Part shown: positions 7,559-16,700 of the stretch, one piece after another | Numbering within the stretch: position 1 is the stretch's first letter | Layout: each line of letters starts with the position of its first letter | From: a virus | Length of the DNA stretch: 43,182 nucleotides | Virus record (IMG/VR): IMGVR_UViG_3300049482_000028 | Coordinates: 1-43,182 of that record | Reading direction: 5' to 3' (one strand) | Translations under genes and position numbers: made by a program | The notes under the pieces: model-generated | The model's database searches: none | Seen by the model: only the letters and a program-made list of their open reading frames with translations | Told to the model about the DNA's origin: nothing

Positions 7559-8803
7559 ATGACTCTAGTAATGCCACACGAACGGCACTTCGTTCTCCCG
7601 AATGCTTTTGGCTCCGCAACAGTAAATGAGCTAGTAGCGGGAAAGGAGATTCAGGCTATGCCTTACGGAGAGTGGGATCATCCCCTCTACGGTAAGGTTT
7701 CTATTACGCCCGAGATTGCCGACACGTATAAAAAGAATTTCGATGATCGTGTATACGGTCAAGACATTCCGCTATCATTCGAGCATTTTGGTCTAGATGC
7801 AGCCAAAGGCAATAAGGCTGCTGGATGGGTTAAAGATGTTAGAGTTGGAGACGATGGTGTATATTGGACAGTTGCTTTTACTGAAGAAGCAGCTAAAGAG
7901 GTTGAGGACGGTGCTTGGCGTTACTTCTCGCCAGAGATGTACGATGAGTGGCTTGATCCTGCAACGAGTAAGAAGCATGATAACGTAATCGTAGGAGGCG
8001 CATTAACGAATCGACCATTCTTTAAAGGTATGGTGCCTCTTAATTTCTCAGAGCTACTTACCGCTGAAGGTTCAGTAGCGGATATTGAGCACTCTGAGCC
8101 AGGAACGACAGATCCACGTGTAGATGATAAAGAGCCAGATAGTCAAGATGGGCAAGGTACGCGAGGTCCATCACCTGTAATCGAACCGGAGGATAACATG
8201 GAGGAATTCCTTAAGTTGCTCCGTGAGAAGCTAGGGCTTGAAGAGGACGCTACGGAAGAGAACGTCCTTATTGCAGCCAGTGAGCTTGTTGCGGAAGTAG
8301 CTCCACTACGCGAGGCCGCAGCCACCGCAGGAGAGCGTATGACGTTCTCAGAGCGGTTCCCGGCTGAGTTTAAGCGTATGGCCGCACTAGAAGCAGCAGA
8401 GCGTGAGAACAAGGCGCGAGCATTCGCAGAGCGTTATGCGAACAAGCGTCTTGTTGAGGGTGAGGGCGAAGCAGCCGTTGCAACACCCTTCGGCTTCTCA
8501 GCACTAACCATCGATAACGTCGAGAAAATGCATCTCGCATTCGCAGAGCAGAAGCTAACACAGGAAGATATCGAAGCTGTACTAGAGTCACTGCTTAATA
8601 CAGGGCTGGTTGATTACAGCGAGCGTGGTACATCAGTAGAAGATTCTGCATCTATTGAGAATGCTCCGCAGGCTTTCGCGGAGAAGGTTGCATCTATTCA
8701 GGTCGAGGATAAGATCGAGTACCGCGATGCAGTTAAGCTAGCTGCTGAACGGCATCCCGAGCTATTCAAGGCGTACCGCGAAACGTATTCGCATCGTCAG
8801 TAG
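7559..8803 (+). CDS. Prohead protease with C-terminal scaffold, Mu gpI-like (414 aa)
   Basis: The start follows GGGGGTGAA. Residues 1-180 resemble the Mu I protease family, with PLYGKVSITPEIADTYKKNF and the likely catalytic region LSFEHFGLDAAKGNKAAGWV, where the His sits in FEHF. A linker rich in Asp/Glu/Pro (190-213) leads to a highly charged helical region (214-414) typical of scaffolds. The protein would organise and then cleave the scaffold in the prohead. An in-frame internal start (next entry) would give scaffold alone, as in the Mu I/Z pair. Confidence 0.85.
   Translation: MTLVMPHERHFVLPNAFGSATVNELVAGKEIQAMPYGEWDHPLYGKVSITPEIADTYKKNFDDRVYGQDIPLSFEHFGLDAAKGNKAAGWVKDVRVGDDGVYWTVAFTEEAAKEVEDGAWRYFSPEMYDEWLDPATSKKHDNVIVGGALTNRPFFKGMVPLNFSELLTAEGSVADIEHSEPGTTDPRVDDKEPDSQDGQGTRGPSPVIEPEDNMEEFLKLLREKLGLEEDATEENVLIAASELVAEVAPLREAAATAGERMTFSERFPAEFKRMAALEAAERENKARAFAERYANKRLVEGEGEAAVATPFGFSALTIDNVEKMHLAFAEQKLTQEDIEAVLESLLNTGLVDYSERGTSVEDSASIENAPQAFAEKVASIQVEDKIEYRDAVKLAAERHPELFKAYRETYSHRQ
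8198..8803 (+). CDS. Nested scaffold protein from internal start (201 aa)
   Basis: An ATG at 8198 is in frame with the protease gene and is preceded by GGAGG at 8188-8192 with 5 bases spacing, as good as the best ribosome binding sites in this genome. It would yield residues 214-414, MEEFLKLLREKLGLEED onward. That product is acidic and coiled-coil-like, with repeated RFPAEFKRMAALEAAEREN segments. Phage Mu makes its scaffold Z in the same way from gene I. The internal start is seen; its use is inferred. Confidence 0.6.
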   Translation: MEEFLKLLREKLGLEEDATEENVLIAASELVAEVAPLREAAATAGERMTFSERFPAEFKRMAALEAAERENKARAFAERYANKRLVEGEGEAAVATPFGFSALTIDNVEKMHLAFAEQKLTQEDIEAVLESLLNTGLVDYSERGTSVEDSASIENAPQAFAEKVASIQVEDKIEYRDAVKLAAERHPELFKAYRETYSHRQ

Positions 8804-8811
8804 AAAGGAGG

Positions 8812-8813
8812 AT
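8812..8813 (+). promoter_or_regulatory. Strong ribosome binding site before the decoration protein (about 8801-8812)
   Basis: The sequence AGAAAGGAGGATATCTAA directly precedes the ATG at 8820. It is a near-perfect anti-16S match and supports high expression of the capsid decoration protein. Confidence 0.5.
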
Positions 8814-8819
8814 ATCTAA

Positions 8820-9209
8820 ATGCCAGCATCAGGTAACTTCGTACTAGACAAGGGCTTCATTGCCGCTGCCGCAGTAACGAAGTTTCGTGCAGTAAAGATG
8901 AGCGGAGCGGTTGATACTGTTACTCCGGTAACAGCAGCAAACGATCAGGTCATTGGTATTGCGCAGTACAGCGTGTCAGCGGGAGAACTCGCTAAAGCGA
9001 AGCGCGCATCAGTTCGGCTTTCTGGTATCTCTGAGATGGAAATTGCTGAAGCAATTAATGAAGGCGATGAGATCTCAATTGACACAGTTGGTCGTGCTGT
9101 TGTTTCAGCGGCTACCGAGCGTATTGTCGGCGTTGCACTATCCGCCGCTTCTACATCCGGTAATCGTGTCTCTGTAATGCTTTCCCTTCCTGGGACTATT
9201 AAAGCCTAA
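8820..9209 (+). CDS. Capsid decoration protein, DUF2190-like (129 aa)
   Basis: This is a small beta-barrel-type protein with the pattern FVLDKGFIAAAAVTKFRAVK, then QVIGIAQYSVSAGE, VRLSGISEMEIAEAINEGDE, and a Gly/Ser-rich end (STSGNRVSVMLSLPG). The pattern matches DUF2190-type head decoration proteins that sit beside the major capsid gene in many siphoviruses. It has a very strong ribosome binding site (AAAGGAGG), as expected for a protein made in hundreds of copies. The capsid gene follows after 15 bases. Confidence 0.75.
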   Translation: MPASGNFVLDKGFIAAAAVTKFRAVKMSGAVDTVTPVTAANDQVIGIAQYSVSAGELAKAKRASVRLSGISEMEIAEAINEGDEISIDTVGRAVVSAATERIVGVALSAASTSGNRVSVMLSLPGTIKA

Positions 9210-9224
9210 TTAGAAAGGTGGTGA

Positions 9225-10199
9225 ATGAGTATGCTAGACGCATGGCAACTTAAAGATGTAGATCCATTGCTCACCAACTTTTCTACGGGTTGGGAAGCTA
9301 AGGATCTTGTAGGTGAGCGAGTTGCACCGCTTACCAATGTTAGTAATCTCAATGGGCGTTATATGGTGTACGATCGGTCTGATTGGCTGATCTACCTCGA
9401 TACACGCGCAATGGGTACTGTCGCTAACGAGATCCAGGGCGGCAAGTGGGCAACGGACACCTATAGCGTTTACGAGCATTCGCTACAGGTTCCTGTATTC
9501 GATGAAGAGCGTGAGCAGCTTGGAGCAGAAGGAGCGTTCCCGGTAGACTTTACGCTTGACGAAGCTGCAACGGAGAAGGCTACACGTTCCATTCTGCTTG
9601 GTCACGAATATGCAGTTGCTACTCTCGCTCGCGCAACTGGTTCTTACGCATCAGCATCATACTACACCACACTCTCTGGTACTTCACAGTGGAGCGATTA
9701 CGGTGCAGTATCCGATCCGATCGATGACATTGAAGTTGCTCTACGCCAGATTTATGTTGGTACTGGACGTAGCGCAAATACGATGGTCATTCCGTGGATC
9801 GTATGGTCGTATGTCAAGAACCACCCGAAGATCGTTGCTCGTTTCGTTAACTTCAATCTTACGAATGAAGAGGCGTTCAAGCAGCTTACCGGCTTCACTG
9901 GTACGATCATCATTGCTGAGTCGCAGTACAACTCAGCGCAGCATGAGGATCTTACTGAGAACATCGTAGACTTTTGGGGCAAGGACGTTTGGCTCGGTAT
10001 CGTAGATACCGTTCCGGGTCAGCGCACCAAGACGTTTATGAAGTCGTTTGTATATCCATATCAGGGTACGTCTATCCGCCCTGTCGATCGTTGGCGTGAA
10101 GAGCCACGTAAGGCCGATGTTATTCGTGTCTCGCAGAGGTATGACCTTAAGGTTGTCTCTAACACCGCTGGCTATCTCATCAAGGATGTTGTTGCGTAA
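9225..10199 (+). CDS. Major capsid protein (324 aa)
   Basis: The call rests on position after scaffold and decoration genes, length, and the family-like pattern. An N-terminal arm DVDPLLTNFSTGWEAKDLVGE precedes VYEHSLQVPVFDEEREQLGAE. The body (DDIEVALRQIYVGTGRSANTMVIPW) and end (RPVDRWREEPRKADVIRVSQRYDLKVV) are typical of HK97-fold capsid proteins. The start ATG at 9225 follows GAAAGGTGGTGA; a second ATG two codons later is possible. Capsid maturation would use the protease at 7559. It overlaps the next gene as TAATG. Confidence 0.85.
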   Translation: MSMLDAWQLKDVDPLLTNFSTGWEAKDLVGERVAPLTNVSNLNGRYMVYDRSDWLIYLDTRAMGTVANEIQGGKWATDTYSVYEHSLQVPVFDEEREQLGAEGAFPVDFTLDEAATEKATRSILLGHEYAVATLARATGSYASASYYTTLSGTSQWSDYGAVSDPIDDIEVALRQIYVGTGRSANTMVIPWIVWSYVKNHPKIVARFVNFNLTNEEAFKQLTGFTGTIIIAESQYNSAQHEDLTENIVDFWGKDVWLGIVDTVPGQRTKTFMKSFVYPYQGTSIRPVDRWREEPRKADVIRVSQRYDLKVVSNTAGYLIKDVVA

Positions 10200-10378
10200 T
10201 GCCTACCGTAGTTCAGTCTGTTAAGCATGATGGTGTACGCTATCTTCCGGGGGATACGGTTTCCCCGGAAGTAGCAAAACAGCTACCAGAAGGGTTTAGT
10301 ATGACTGATGCACAGGCTAAGAAGGCGCTTGCTGAGACTGTCGAAGATGACAGTGACGACGACGCCGACGACGAATAG
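10199..10378 (+). CDS. Small acidic head protein, 59 aa
   Basis: The start ATG overlaps the capsid stop (TAATG at 10197-10201). The product begins MPTVVQSVKHDGVRYLPGDT, a short domain common after capsid genes. It ends in a strongly acidic tail (ETVEDDSDDDADDE). Small proteins of this type follow capsid genes in many siphoviruses, but their role is unsettled. The acidic tail could mimic DNA or bind a basic partner; that is inference. The stop at 10376-10378 lies 16 bases before the next GTG. Confidence 0.75.
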   Translation: MPTVVQSVKHDGVRYLPGDTVSPEVAKQLPEGFSMTDAQAKKALAETVEDDSDDDADDE

Positions 10379-10394
10379 ATAACAGGGAGAGAAA

Positions 10395-10844
10395 GTGTCA
10401 TTCGTAACTCTTGAAGATATCAATGTTCATCTAGGTGAAACTCTGCTTCAGGCTTTGGATGCTGATGACGATCCTTCAGTTCTAGATGCAGAACGTATCA
10501 TCAAGGGCAAATTGAGTGGCACTTTCTCTCCCACTGTTATCGCATCGTGGGTATCACCAGCAACTACGCCTGAGACAATTCGTGCTATTGCGGGTAGATT
10601 CGTAGCTGCACTTTATTACGCAAGAGCGTATAGTGAAGAGCAGACACAGACACCTGAATACGCGCAGAAGTTGTACGATGAAGCTATGTCAATGCTTCAG
10701 TGCATTGTTGATGGCGACATCATTCTACCAGAAGTAGCCGACGTAGATCAACCCACCACAGGGGGTAATCTAGAAAGTGCAGATTTCCTACCTAACGATA
10801 GTACATCACCGGGGTCACTATTCTCAGTGAGTGAAGTCTGGTAA
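10395..10844 (+). CDS. Head-tail connector / adaptor protein (149 aa)
   Basis: The GTG start follows CAGGGAGAGAAA. The chain is mainly helical: FVTLEDINVHLGETLLQALDADDDPSVLDAERIIKGKLSG, then PETIRAIAGRFVAALYYARAYSEE. This layout fits gp6/gp36-type adaptors (DUF1320-like) that form a ring below the portal. The C-terminal 40 residues are Ser/Asp-rich and probably flexible. Gene order (capsid, connector, completion proteins, tail tube) supports the call. It overlaps the next start by one base. Confidence 0.7.
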   Translation: MSFVTLEDINVHLGETLLQALDADDDPSVLDAERIIKGKLSGTFSPTVIASWVSPATTPETIRAIAGRFVAALYYARAYSEEQTQTPEYAQKLYDEAMSMLQCIVDGDIILPEVADVDQPTTGGNLESADFLPNDSTSPGSLFSVSEVW

Positions 10845-11458
10845 TGGCTACTAAGGTCGCCACAGGACGGTTCCTTAATGTTCACTTTAAGCCTTCACTG
10901 CGTGAAGTGCAACAAGACTTTCATAGGCTGAAAGGTGATCTTAGCCATACACGCGCTGTCATGGGCGTTGCTATGGGCATCGCAGAAGATGAGATCGAAG
11001 AGATGTTCGATGAGAAACGCGATGCTGTAGGCAAGCCGTGGGCACCGTGGAAAGAGACGTATCCGCCTAGTGGCGCTACTCCGTATGGACAACGCGCACG
11101 GGCACTACCTAATGTAAATGGTATCTTGGAGCGGACACGACCGGGATTACGCGATGCAGCCACTAGTTCAAGTGCATTCGTAATTACAGATAATCGCCTT
11201 ACGTATGGCAGTGATCTACCGGAATGGGCAGGAGTACATTTACACGGGGGGAAGAAAGTATTTAACGGGGGATACAAGATCCCACAACGTTCGTTCTACC
11301 CCTATTCAGCAGCAGGTGTAGCCAGAGTTAAAAGCGTATTCGATGCATGGGCAGATGAGTCTATTGCAGTACTAACTAAAACCAGTAGCCGAGGTCGTAC
11401 ATTCACACAAGTGCAAACACGTACCCCCGGCGGGCAATTTGGAACTAAGCCGTTCTAA
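10844..11458 (+). CDS. Virion morphogenesis / tail completion protein, Mu gpG-like (204 aa)
   Basis: The sequence has the pattern of the phage virion morphogenesis family: DEKRDAVGKPWAPWKETYPP, then NGILERTRPGLRDAAT, VITDNRLTYGSDLPEWAGVHLHGG and a conserved IPQRSFYPYSAAG. These proteins join or complete head and tail. The start overlaps the upstream stop (TAATG) and the end overlaps the next start. The C-terminal Thr/Arg-rich tail (SRGRTFTQVQTRTPGG) is an extra compared with minimal family members. Confidence 0.75.
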   Translation: MATKVATGRFLNVHFKPSLREVQQDFHRLKGDLSHTRAVMGVAMGIAEDEIEEMFDEKRDAVGKPWAPWKETYPPSGATPYGQRARALPNVNGILERTRPGLRDAATSSSAFVITDNRLTYGSDLPEWAGVHLHGGKKVFNGGYKIPQRSFYPYSAAGVARVKSVFDAWADESIAVLTKTSSRGRTFTQVQTRTPGGQFGTKPF

Positions 11459-11889
11459 TGTTTGAGCGTATTGAAGATGCACTTAACTACGTCCATGATC
11501 TCATCGAAGAAAAACGAGGCGACATTGGCTTAGAGTATATTGCATACGGAGACGAAAAGCTGGTTCCAAAGTATCCTGCTTCTGTGGTCGCTCCTGGGGA
11601 AACAGTGACAGCGAAGCATGGAACGCACTACTTCATGCGTACCTACTTTATCGAGATCCTCGTACTACATGCAGCGATGAGTCGTTCCCGCGCTATGAGG
11701 ACTAGAGAAGATTTGGAGATGACTACTCGCCTCACAGATGTATTAGCAGAAGACCCCACCTGTGGGGGTTTGGCTATTTTCAGTTACGTCACTAACGAAA
11801 GCCCACAGAATGTATCCACAGATAAGAATGTTCCTGTGGTAGCAACACAAGTGTCATGGCAAGCAGAATCTAGAGTACCATTCAAGTAG
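11458..11889 (+). CDS. Tail terminator-like protein (143 aa)
   Basis: It starts at an ATG overlapping the upstream TAA. It is an alpha/beta protein with FERIEDALNYVHDLIEEKRGDIGLEYIAYGDEK, then a long strand pair (TYFIEILVLHA) and a Leu/Arg-rich helix. This fits tail terminator/minor tail U-type proteins, which cap the tail tube and meet the connector. The identity is inferred from order, between the completion protein and tube gene, and from size. There is no signature motif. Confidence 0.55.
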   Translation: MFERIEDALNYVHDLIEEKRGDIGLEYIAYGDEKLVPKYPASVVAPGETVTAKHGTHYFMRTYFIEILVLHAAMSRSRAMRTREDLEMTTRLTDVLAEDPTCGGLAIFSYVTNESPQNVSTDKNVPVVATQVSWQAESRVPFK

Positions 11890-11897
11890 GAGTTGAT

Positions 11898-12116
11898 ATG
11901 GGATACAAAATAACGGTGAATCACGCAGATGCAGAGAAAGACACTGTGTTCGATATTCGTGGACTAGGTGCTTTTCTTAACGGCAAGCCGCGTGAAGTTT
12001 CCGATGAAGAAGCTGCACAGTTTGAGGCAGTAGCAGGATATAGTGTTAAGGATATTAAAGCTGACTACATCAAGGTAGAAAGCTCATCGACTAAAACGAC
12101 TGGGGGTGACAATTAA
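11898..12116 (+). CDS. Small hypothetical protein before tail tube (72 aa)
   Basis: The ATG follows AGGAGTTGAT. The protein is compact, beginning GYKITVNHADAEKDTVFDIRGLG. A central GKPREVSDEEAAQFEAVAGYSVKD segment resembles the 59-aa protein after the capsid gene in style (NGKPREVS versus LPGDTVSPEVA). It may belong to the same group of small head-tail accessory proteins. It overlaps the tube gene start by one base. Function is unknown. Confidence 0.6.
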   Translation: MGYKITVNHADAEKDTVFDIRGLGAFLNGKPREVSDEEAAQFEAVAGYSVKDIKADYIKVESSSTKTTGGDN

Positions 12117-13129
12117 TGCCTGCGGGACTAAGCGGAGCGGGTTATCTCGCTATTGTGTTAGAAACCGTCAATGGTACTTACCTGCATCCTGCAACAGCAG
12201 GAGCTAAATTCGTACCGATTCTTAGTGAATCGCTTAAGTACACGGAGGAAAAGTACTTCTCCCCTCAGATTCGTCAAGCTACTGAGGTTTCAGATGTAAA
12301 ACAGGGCTTTTACCATGCTGAGGGTGATATCGAAATGGAAGTTGACCCTGACTTCCTTCCGTACTTCATGCACTGCTCACGTCATACGATCACGAAGAGC
12401 GGTGCTGGTCCGTATACGTATAAGTACACGCCTTCAACAGCGGGCGCTACTTCTACGGCTGCATCAGGGAATGTCCAGCGTACTGCATCAATTACTGTTA
12501 TTCGTAACGGTAAGGGATTCGGGTATGCTGGATGCACTCTAGGTGGTTATCAGTTCACACTAGGTGATGATGGTGTACTTAAGGTTACACTGAACGTTCT
12601 TGGTCTAAGTGAGACTGATCCCGTCGCTAACCTCGGTACACCTACTTGGGCAACCCCGAATCTTATCGGCGCTGCTGGTCATTACGTTTACACCGCTGCA
12701 TCTGCTGCTTCACCGACGTTTGGTGCGACATCGACAGACTTCAACGGGTTCACGTTCGGGACTAACTTCAATGCGGAAGCACAGAATCGCATTAATGCTC
12801 TTAGGTCAGCAGCTTATATCAAGTTCGGTGAGAGTGAGCATTCATTTGAAACTGAACTTGATTTTATTGATCGAACAGAGTACGATGCGTTCGTTGCCAA
12901 TACACAGAAAGCGTATCGATTTGAGTCACTTAATGGTGGTGCCACGCTAGCTGCGGCAACGAGTGGTATCCGACTACAAGCTAACCGTGCAGTATTTGAA
13001 ACATATGATCTAGGACTCAGTGGTCTAGGTGATACCATCATGGCGGGGGTAACGGCAAGGCCAATTGGTATCGCTTCAGGGGATGCAATTGAAGTTCATG
13101 TAAAGACAGCAGTAGCTAACATCACGTAA
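12116..13129 (+). CDS. Major tail tube protein (337 aa)
   Basis: This gene is likely to form the tail tube. The N-terminus SGAGYLAIVLETVNGTY followed by ILSESLKYTEEKYFSPQIR and FYHAEGDIEMEVDPDFLPYF is typical of tube proteins of siphoviruses of Gram-positive hosts. Two related halves are suggested by similar beta motifs, including the second GFTFGTNFNAEAQNRINALRS. Length fits a tube protein with an extra domain. The tail assembly chaperone and tape measure follow, the standard order. The one-base overlap with the upstream gene implies coupling. Confidence 0.8.
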   Translation: MPAGLSGAGYLAIVLETVNGTYLHPATAGAKFVPILSESLKYTEEKYFSPQIRQATEVSDVKQGFYHAEGDIEMEVDPDFLPYFMHCSRHTITKSGAGPYTYKYTPSTAGATSTAASGNVQRTASITVIRNGKGFGYAGCTLGGYQFTLGDDGVLKVTLNVLGLSETDPVANLGTPTWATPNLIGAAGHYVYTAASAASPTFGATSTDFNGFTFGTNFNAEAQNRINALRSAAYIKFGESEHSFETELDFIDRTEYDAFVANTQKAYRFESLNGGATLAAATSGIRLQANRAVFETYDLGLSGLGDTIMAGVTARPIGIASGDAIEVHVKTAVANIT

Positions 13130-13148
13130 TAACACTAAGGAGAGAGTA

Positions 13149-13586
13149 ATGCCCAAAGCAACAATCATTTCAGATGTAGTCCGTAAGGACTTGAAGAGTT
13201 GTCCTGGCGGATATGTAGAGTTGAAGCAGCTTGCTTATTCAGAGATGCTAGCTCGACGCGATATTGTTACACGACTCTCGATGAGTCAGAAGAAAGACAA
13301 CGACAAGATCGATGTCGAGCTAGCAAATCTGGAAGCTAACCGATTCAGCTTCAAGCATTGTATTGTAGACCACAATCTTGAAGATGATAATGGTGGTAAA
13401 CTGGATTTCTCTAATGCGATGACGTTGAATATCCTTGATCCTAGAATCGGACAAGAGATTGAACGGCATATCGATGAAATGAATCAAGAAGCAGATGACG
13501 AGAATCTAGAGGATTTTACGCCGCCTGTTTCTTTATCTTCCGTGGCGAAGTCAACAGAGCCTCAGATGCCTTCGGCATCAGCCTAA
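13149..13586 (+). CDS. Tail assembly chaperone, short form (145 aa)
   Basis: The ATG follows AAGGAGAGAGTA. The protein starts KATIISDVVRKDLKSCPGGYVELKQLAYSEM, a pattern common in G-type tail chaperones, and becomes acidic near the end. Such proteins keep the tape measure soluble and recruit tube subunits. The frame ends at 13584-13586. A -1 frame continues open beyond the stop to 13783, so a longer frameshifted product is expected (next entry). It lies directly between tube and tape measure genes. Confidence 0.8.
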   Translation: MPKATIISDVVRKDLKSCPGGYVELKQLAYSEMLARRDIVTRLSMSQKKDNDKIDVELANLEANRFSFKHCIVDHNLEDDNGGKLDFSNAMTLNILDPRIGQEIERHIDEMNQEADDENLEDFTPPVSLSSVAKSTEPQMPSASA

Positions 13587-13783
13587 CGAATGAAGTAATC
13601 AAATGGATGAAGATAACCCGCCTGTGCGAAACATTCGGAGTAATGCCAAGCACAGGCGGGTTATTCGATCAGCCGGCGATTTACATCAATAGGCTAGATA
13701 CCGTGATTCGCGCTAGAACCGCAGTTGAAGCAGTACAAACTGAGAAACAGGCAGCGAGAAATCGATTGAAAGGCAATAGCTAG
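13499..13783 (+). CDS. -1 frame extension of the tail assembly chaperone (GT-type, start by frameshift)
   Basis: The -1 frame is open from 13499 to the TAG at 13781-13783 and has no good start of its own. It reads FGISLTNEVIKWMKITRLCE, then LFDQPAIYINRLDTVIRART, helical and typical of the T half of GT chaperones. Frameshifting within 13499-13586 would give a protein of about 210 aa. No textbook slippery heptamer is seen. The best candidates are GGATTTT at 13511-13517 and TTCTTTA at 13529-13535. The stop overlaps the tape measure GTG, as usual for this gene pair. Confidence 0.7.
   Translation, partial: RESRGFYAACFFIFRGEVNRASDAFGISLTNEVIKWMKITRLCETFGVMPSTGGLFDQPAIYINRLDTVIRARTAVEAVQTEKQAARNRLKGNS
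13613..13664 (+). other. Perfect 15-bp inverted repeat (hairpin) inside the chaperone extension
   Basis: Bases 13613-13627 (ATAACCCGCCTGTGC) are exactly complementary to 13650-13664, with a 22-base loop. The hairpin begins 26 bases after the zero-frame stop and lies wholly in coding sequence of the -1 extension. It is followed by TCGATC rather than a T tract. It may affect frameshifting, mRNA processing or attenuation before the tape measure gene. Confidence 0.65.
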
Positions 13784-16700
13784 TGGCGATGTCAGCATAT
13801 GAGATCCGCGTTATCGTATCCGCACAGGATCACTTCTCGTCTGCTTTCGGACGTATCTCAAACGACCTCAATCGTATGGGCCGCGCACAAAAGAAAGTCG
13901 CGGTTGAAACTTCACGCTTAAACAAAGAATTAGCTAAGACGACTAAACTGCGCCGTTCAGAATTGCTTACGGCTAGAAGTGTTCGATCTAATTGGTATAA
14001 AGAGGAAGCGCGATTACTTGAGCAATTAACAAAACAAGAGAAAGCGTTAGCAGATGCAATAATTAGGCGCAATAAAGCGTATACCCCAATTAAAAAAGCG
14101 CGACAAAGGGCTAAGGAGGCTGGTGCTTCTGTACGTGCTGCTGATGCAGCATTAGTTGCTGCTGGTGAACCTACACCCGCTCAATTGCGAAGAGTTAGAA
14201 ATGCACGACTGGCAATGGACAATGCGACTGAAGCTAGACGAGCGCACGTACAAGAAAAGTGGCAGGCGCGTAGAGCGGCGCGTATGGCTGCGCAAGATCG
14301 GTTGCAAGCAGCGCGAACGAATTTGCGCGATGTAAAGGGTCGGGATGAATTCACACAACAAGATGTGCGTGATGCTGAACGACAAATAAAGAAAGCAGAA
14401 CACGCTTTAAGGGGAAAAAGCGTTAAGGGTCCAATTGGAGTAGGCAAGCAACTGAAAGCACGCGCACAACAAACAGCGCGCGATTATGTTGATGCATTCA
14501 ACGCTGCTCACGGAACACGCGATCTGTCTAAGTTAAAAGAAAACGCTGACTTTGCGCGAGAACGTCGCAAGTTAGCAAATGCAACAGTACGCGATTTAGA
14601 ATCCGCGAATACTGCTCGCAATGTAGGTTTAAAAGGTATGCGCGAACAAATCGTAGCTACTAAAGCATTGCAAGCTGCACACGAAGCGTCAGCTACTAGC
14701 ATGTTTAGGGATACAGATGCATTACGTGCATCTGCAAAAGCACGTGGATTGACGGAAAAGGAATTAACAGGCCAACTCGTTAAGCAGCAAGAGCAAATGC
14801 AGAAGTTAACTGATTTAGAGCGAAAACGTAATCGCATGAGAGCTATTGGGCACGGCGGTAGAGTAGCTACATTAGCTGGTGGTATTGGTTTAGCTGGTGC
14901 TGGCGGTCTTGCTAACTATGCAGCTAACTTTAGTCGAGAAGTAACTTTAGCCGCTACACAGACTCCAGGCAGCATTAGCGGAGTTCCTCAGATTATGAAG
15001 AACGCTGAGATCATAAAGCCCCAAGTTATCGACCTAATAAAAACATTTGGATTTGCTAGTGAAGAGATCAATAAATCTGTTTATGACATGTTCTCAAGTA
15101 TTCGATTAGAAGGCCCGAAAGCAATGGAACGCGGTATGAATCTCGTTCGTATTGCTTCAATGGCAGCAGTGGGCGGCCTAACCGATCTTGAATCAACCAC
15201 AACTGCAACAATTGTAATGGCTAACCAGTTTGGCGATTCTTTTGAAACAATTGCTGCTAATATGAATACTGCATTTGCCATTGTTAAATATGGTAATATG
15301 CAATTCTCCGATTTCACTGCAATGCTTACAAAAGTTGGGCCAGCAGCAGCAGCGGCAGGGTTCTCCCTTAAGGATGTAGGCGGAATTATGGCATTTATGA
15401 CGAAGAAGTCAGGAAAGCCACAGGAAGCCGCTACGTGGATCGTGCGTCTAATGCAGGTATTCCAAACACCTGAATTCCTGCAAGGTATGAAATTACTTAA
15501 TGCCCCGATTAGCGATAGGGGCGGTAAGTTACAAAAATTCACTTCTGCCGTCAAGCAAGTTAATCGTTTGATTTTCGCCAATAAGGGACGCCCTGGACTA
15601 TCTATGTCCAACATCATTGCATCCATTACATCATACGGTAAACACGGAAATGCTGGCGGTGCAGGTAATAGATCGACAATTCAAGCAGCTAGAGGTATGA
15701 CATTCTCTCTACTTGACGAGAAGGGTCTAGCTAAGGATACCAAAAATGTACTTAACGATCAAAGAGCATTTATGGATTCCTTCCTCTCTGTCTATAATGA
15801 TGCTGGCTCTAAGTGGAAGCGGCAATTGGCTGGATTCAAAGCTGCGGCATTGGAAATTGGCATAGCTCTATTGCCGCCTATGACGAAACTAGTCGGTATG
15901 ATCCTCACGGTTGTAAATGCCTTCAGTTCTCTTAGTCCTTCCATTAAACGAGTTATTGCTATAGTCATCGTATTAGGCTCTACGTTGCTACTATTTGGTG
16001 GAGTACTAATTAGTGTTATAGCTGGACTAGCATCGTTTGGAATCGCTCTTACTTTAGTAGGTGTCGAAATGTCAGCAGCAGCTATAATGACAGCCGGATT
16101 AACTGCTGGTATTTGGGGTTTGGTTGCCGCAACATTAGCACTAGGTGCCGCTAAAGTATTTACTGATATGAATAAGCAGCGACGAGAGCATCGTAAACGT
16201 TACGAAGTTTATAATTCATTAACGCAAAAGCAGGGTGGTACTACTATTCCCATCGGTGGTCTAGGTGTAGGCGGTCTTGGTCAGTCTATTACGATTGGGG
16301 GAAAGAAACCCAAAGTAACAGATGAGCAACAATCTATTATTGATCGCGTAAAGAAGGGTTATATCAGTAAAGATTTCGGAGAGCAGTTACTCCGCAAAAC
16401 TATTCCTGCCATCAAAAAGACTACCAAAGAATTGTCTACTCTAGATAAGTTTATTAGGTTAGTAGAAGAGGCAAAGAAAACAGGCGATTCGAGAGAGCTA
16501 GAAAAGCAACTCAAAGCGCAAAGTGCGGCTGCGAACAAAGCTGGCCGGGATGCATATAAAGCATTCCTTAATCAAACTGCGCCGCAAAAAGATGACGTGG
16601 CCTCACGTAGAGCTAATGAGATCGTAACAGCGCAAAAAGATATTCTTAAACGTGCTAGTGATGGCTTGATGAATATGTATAAAGAAATGAAAACGAAGAA

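Noticed and set aside
15081-15626. 181-codon antisense frame in the tape measure gene
   Set aside because: It lies antisense inside a clearly coding gene and has no binding site. It is a long shadow frame.
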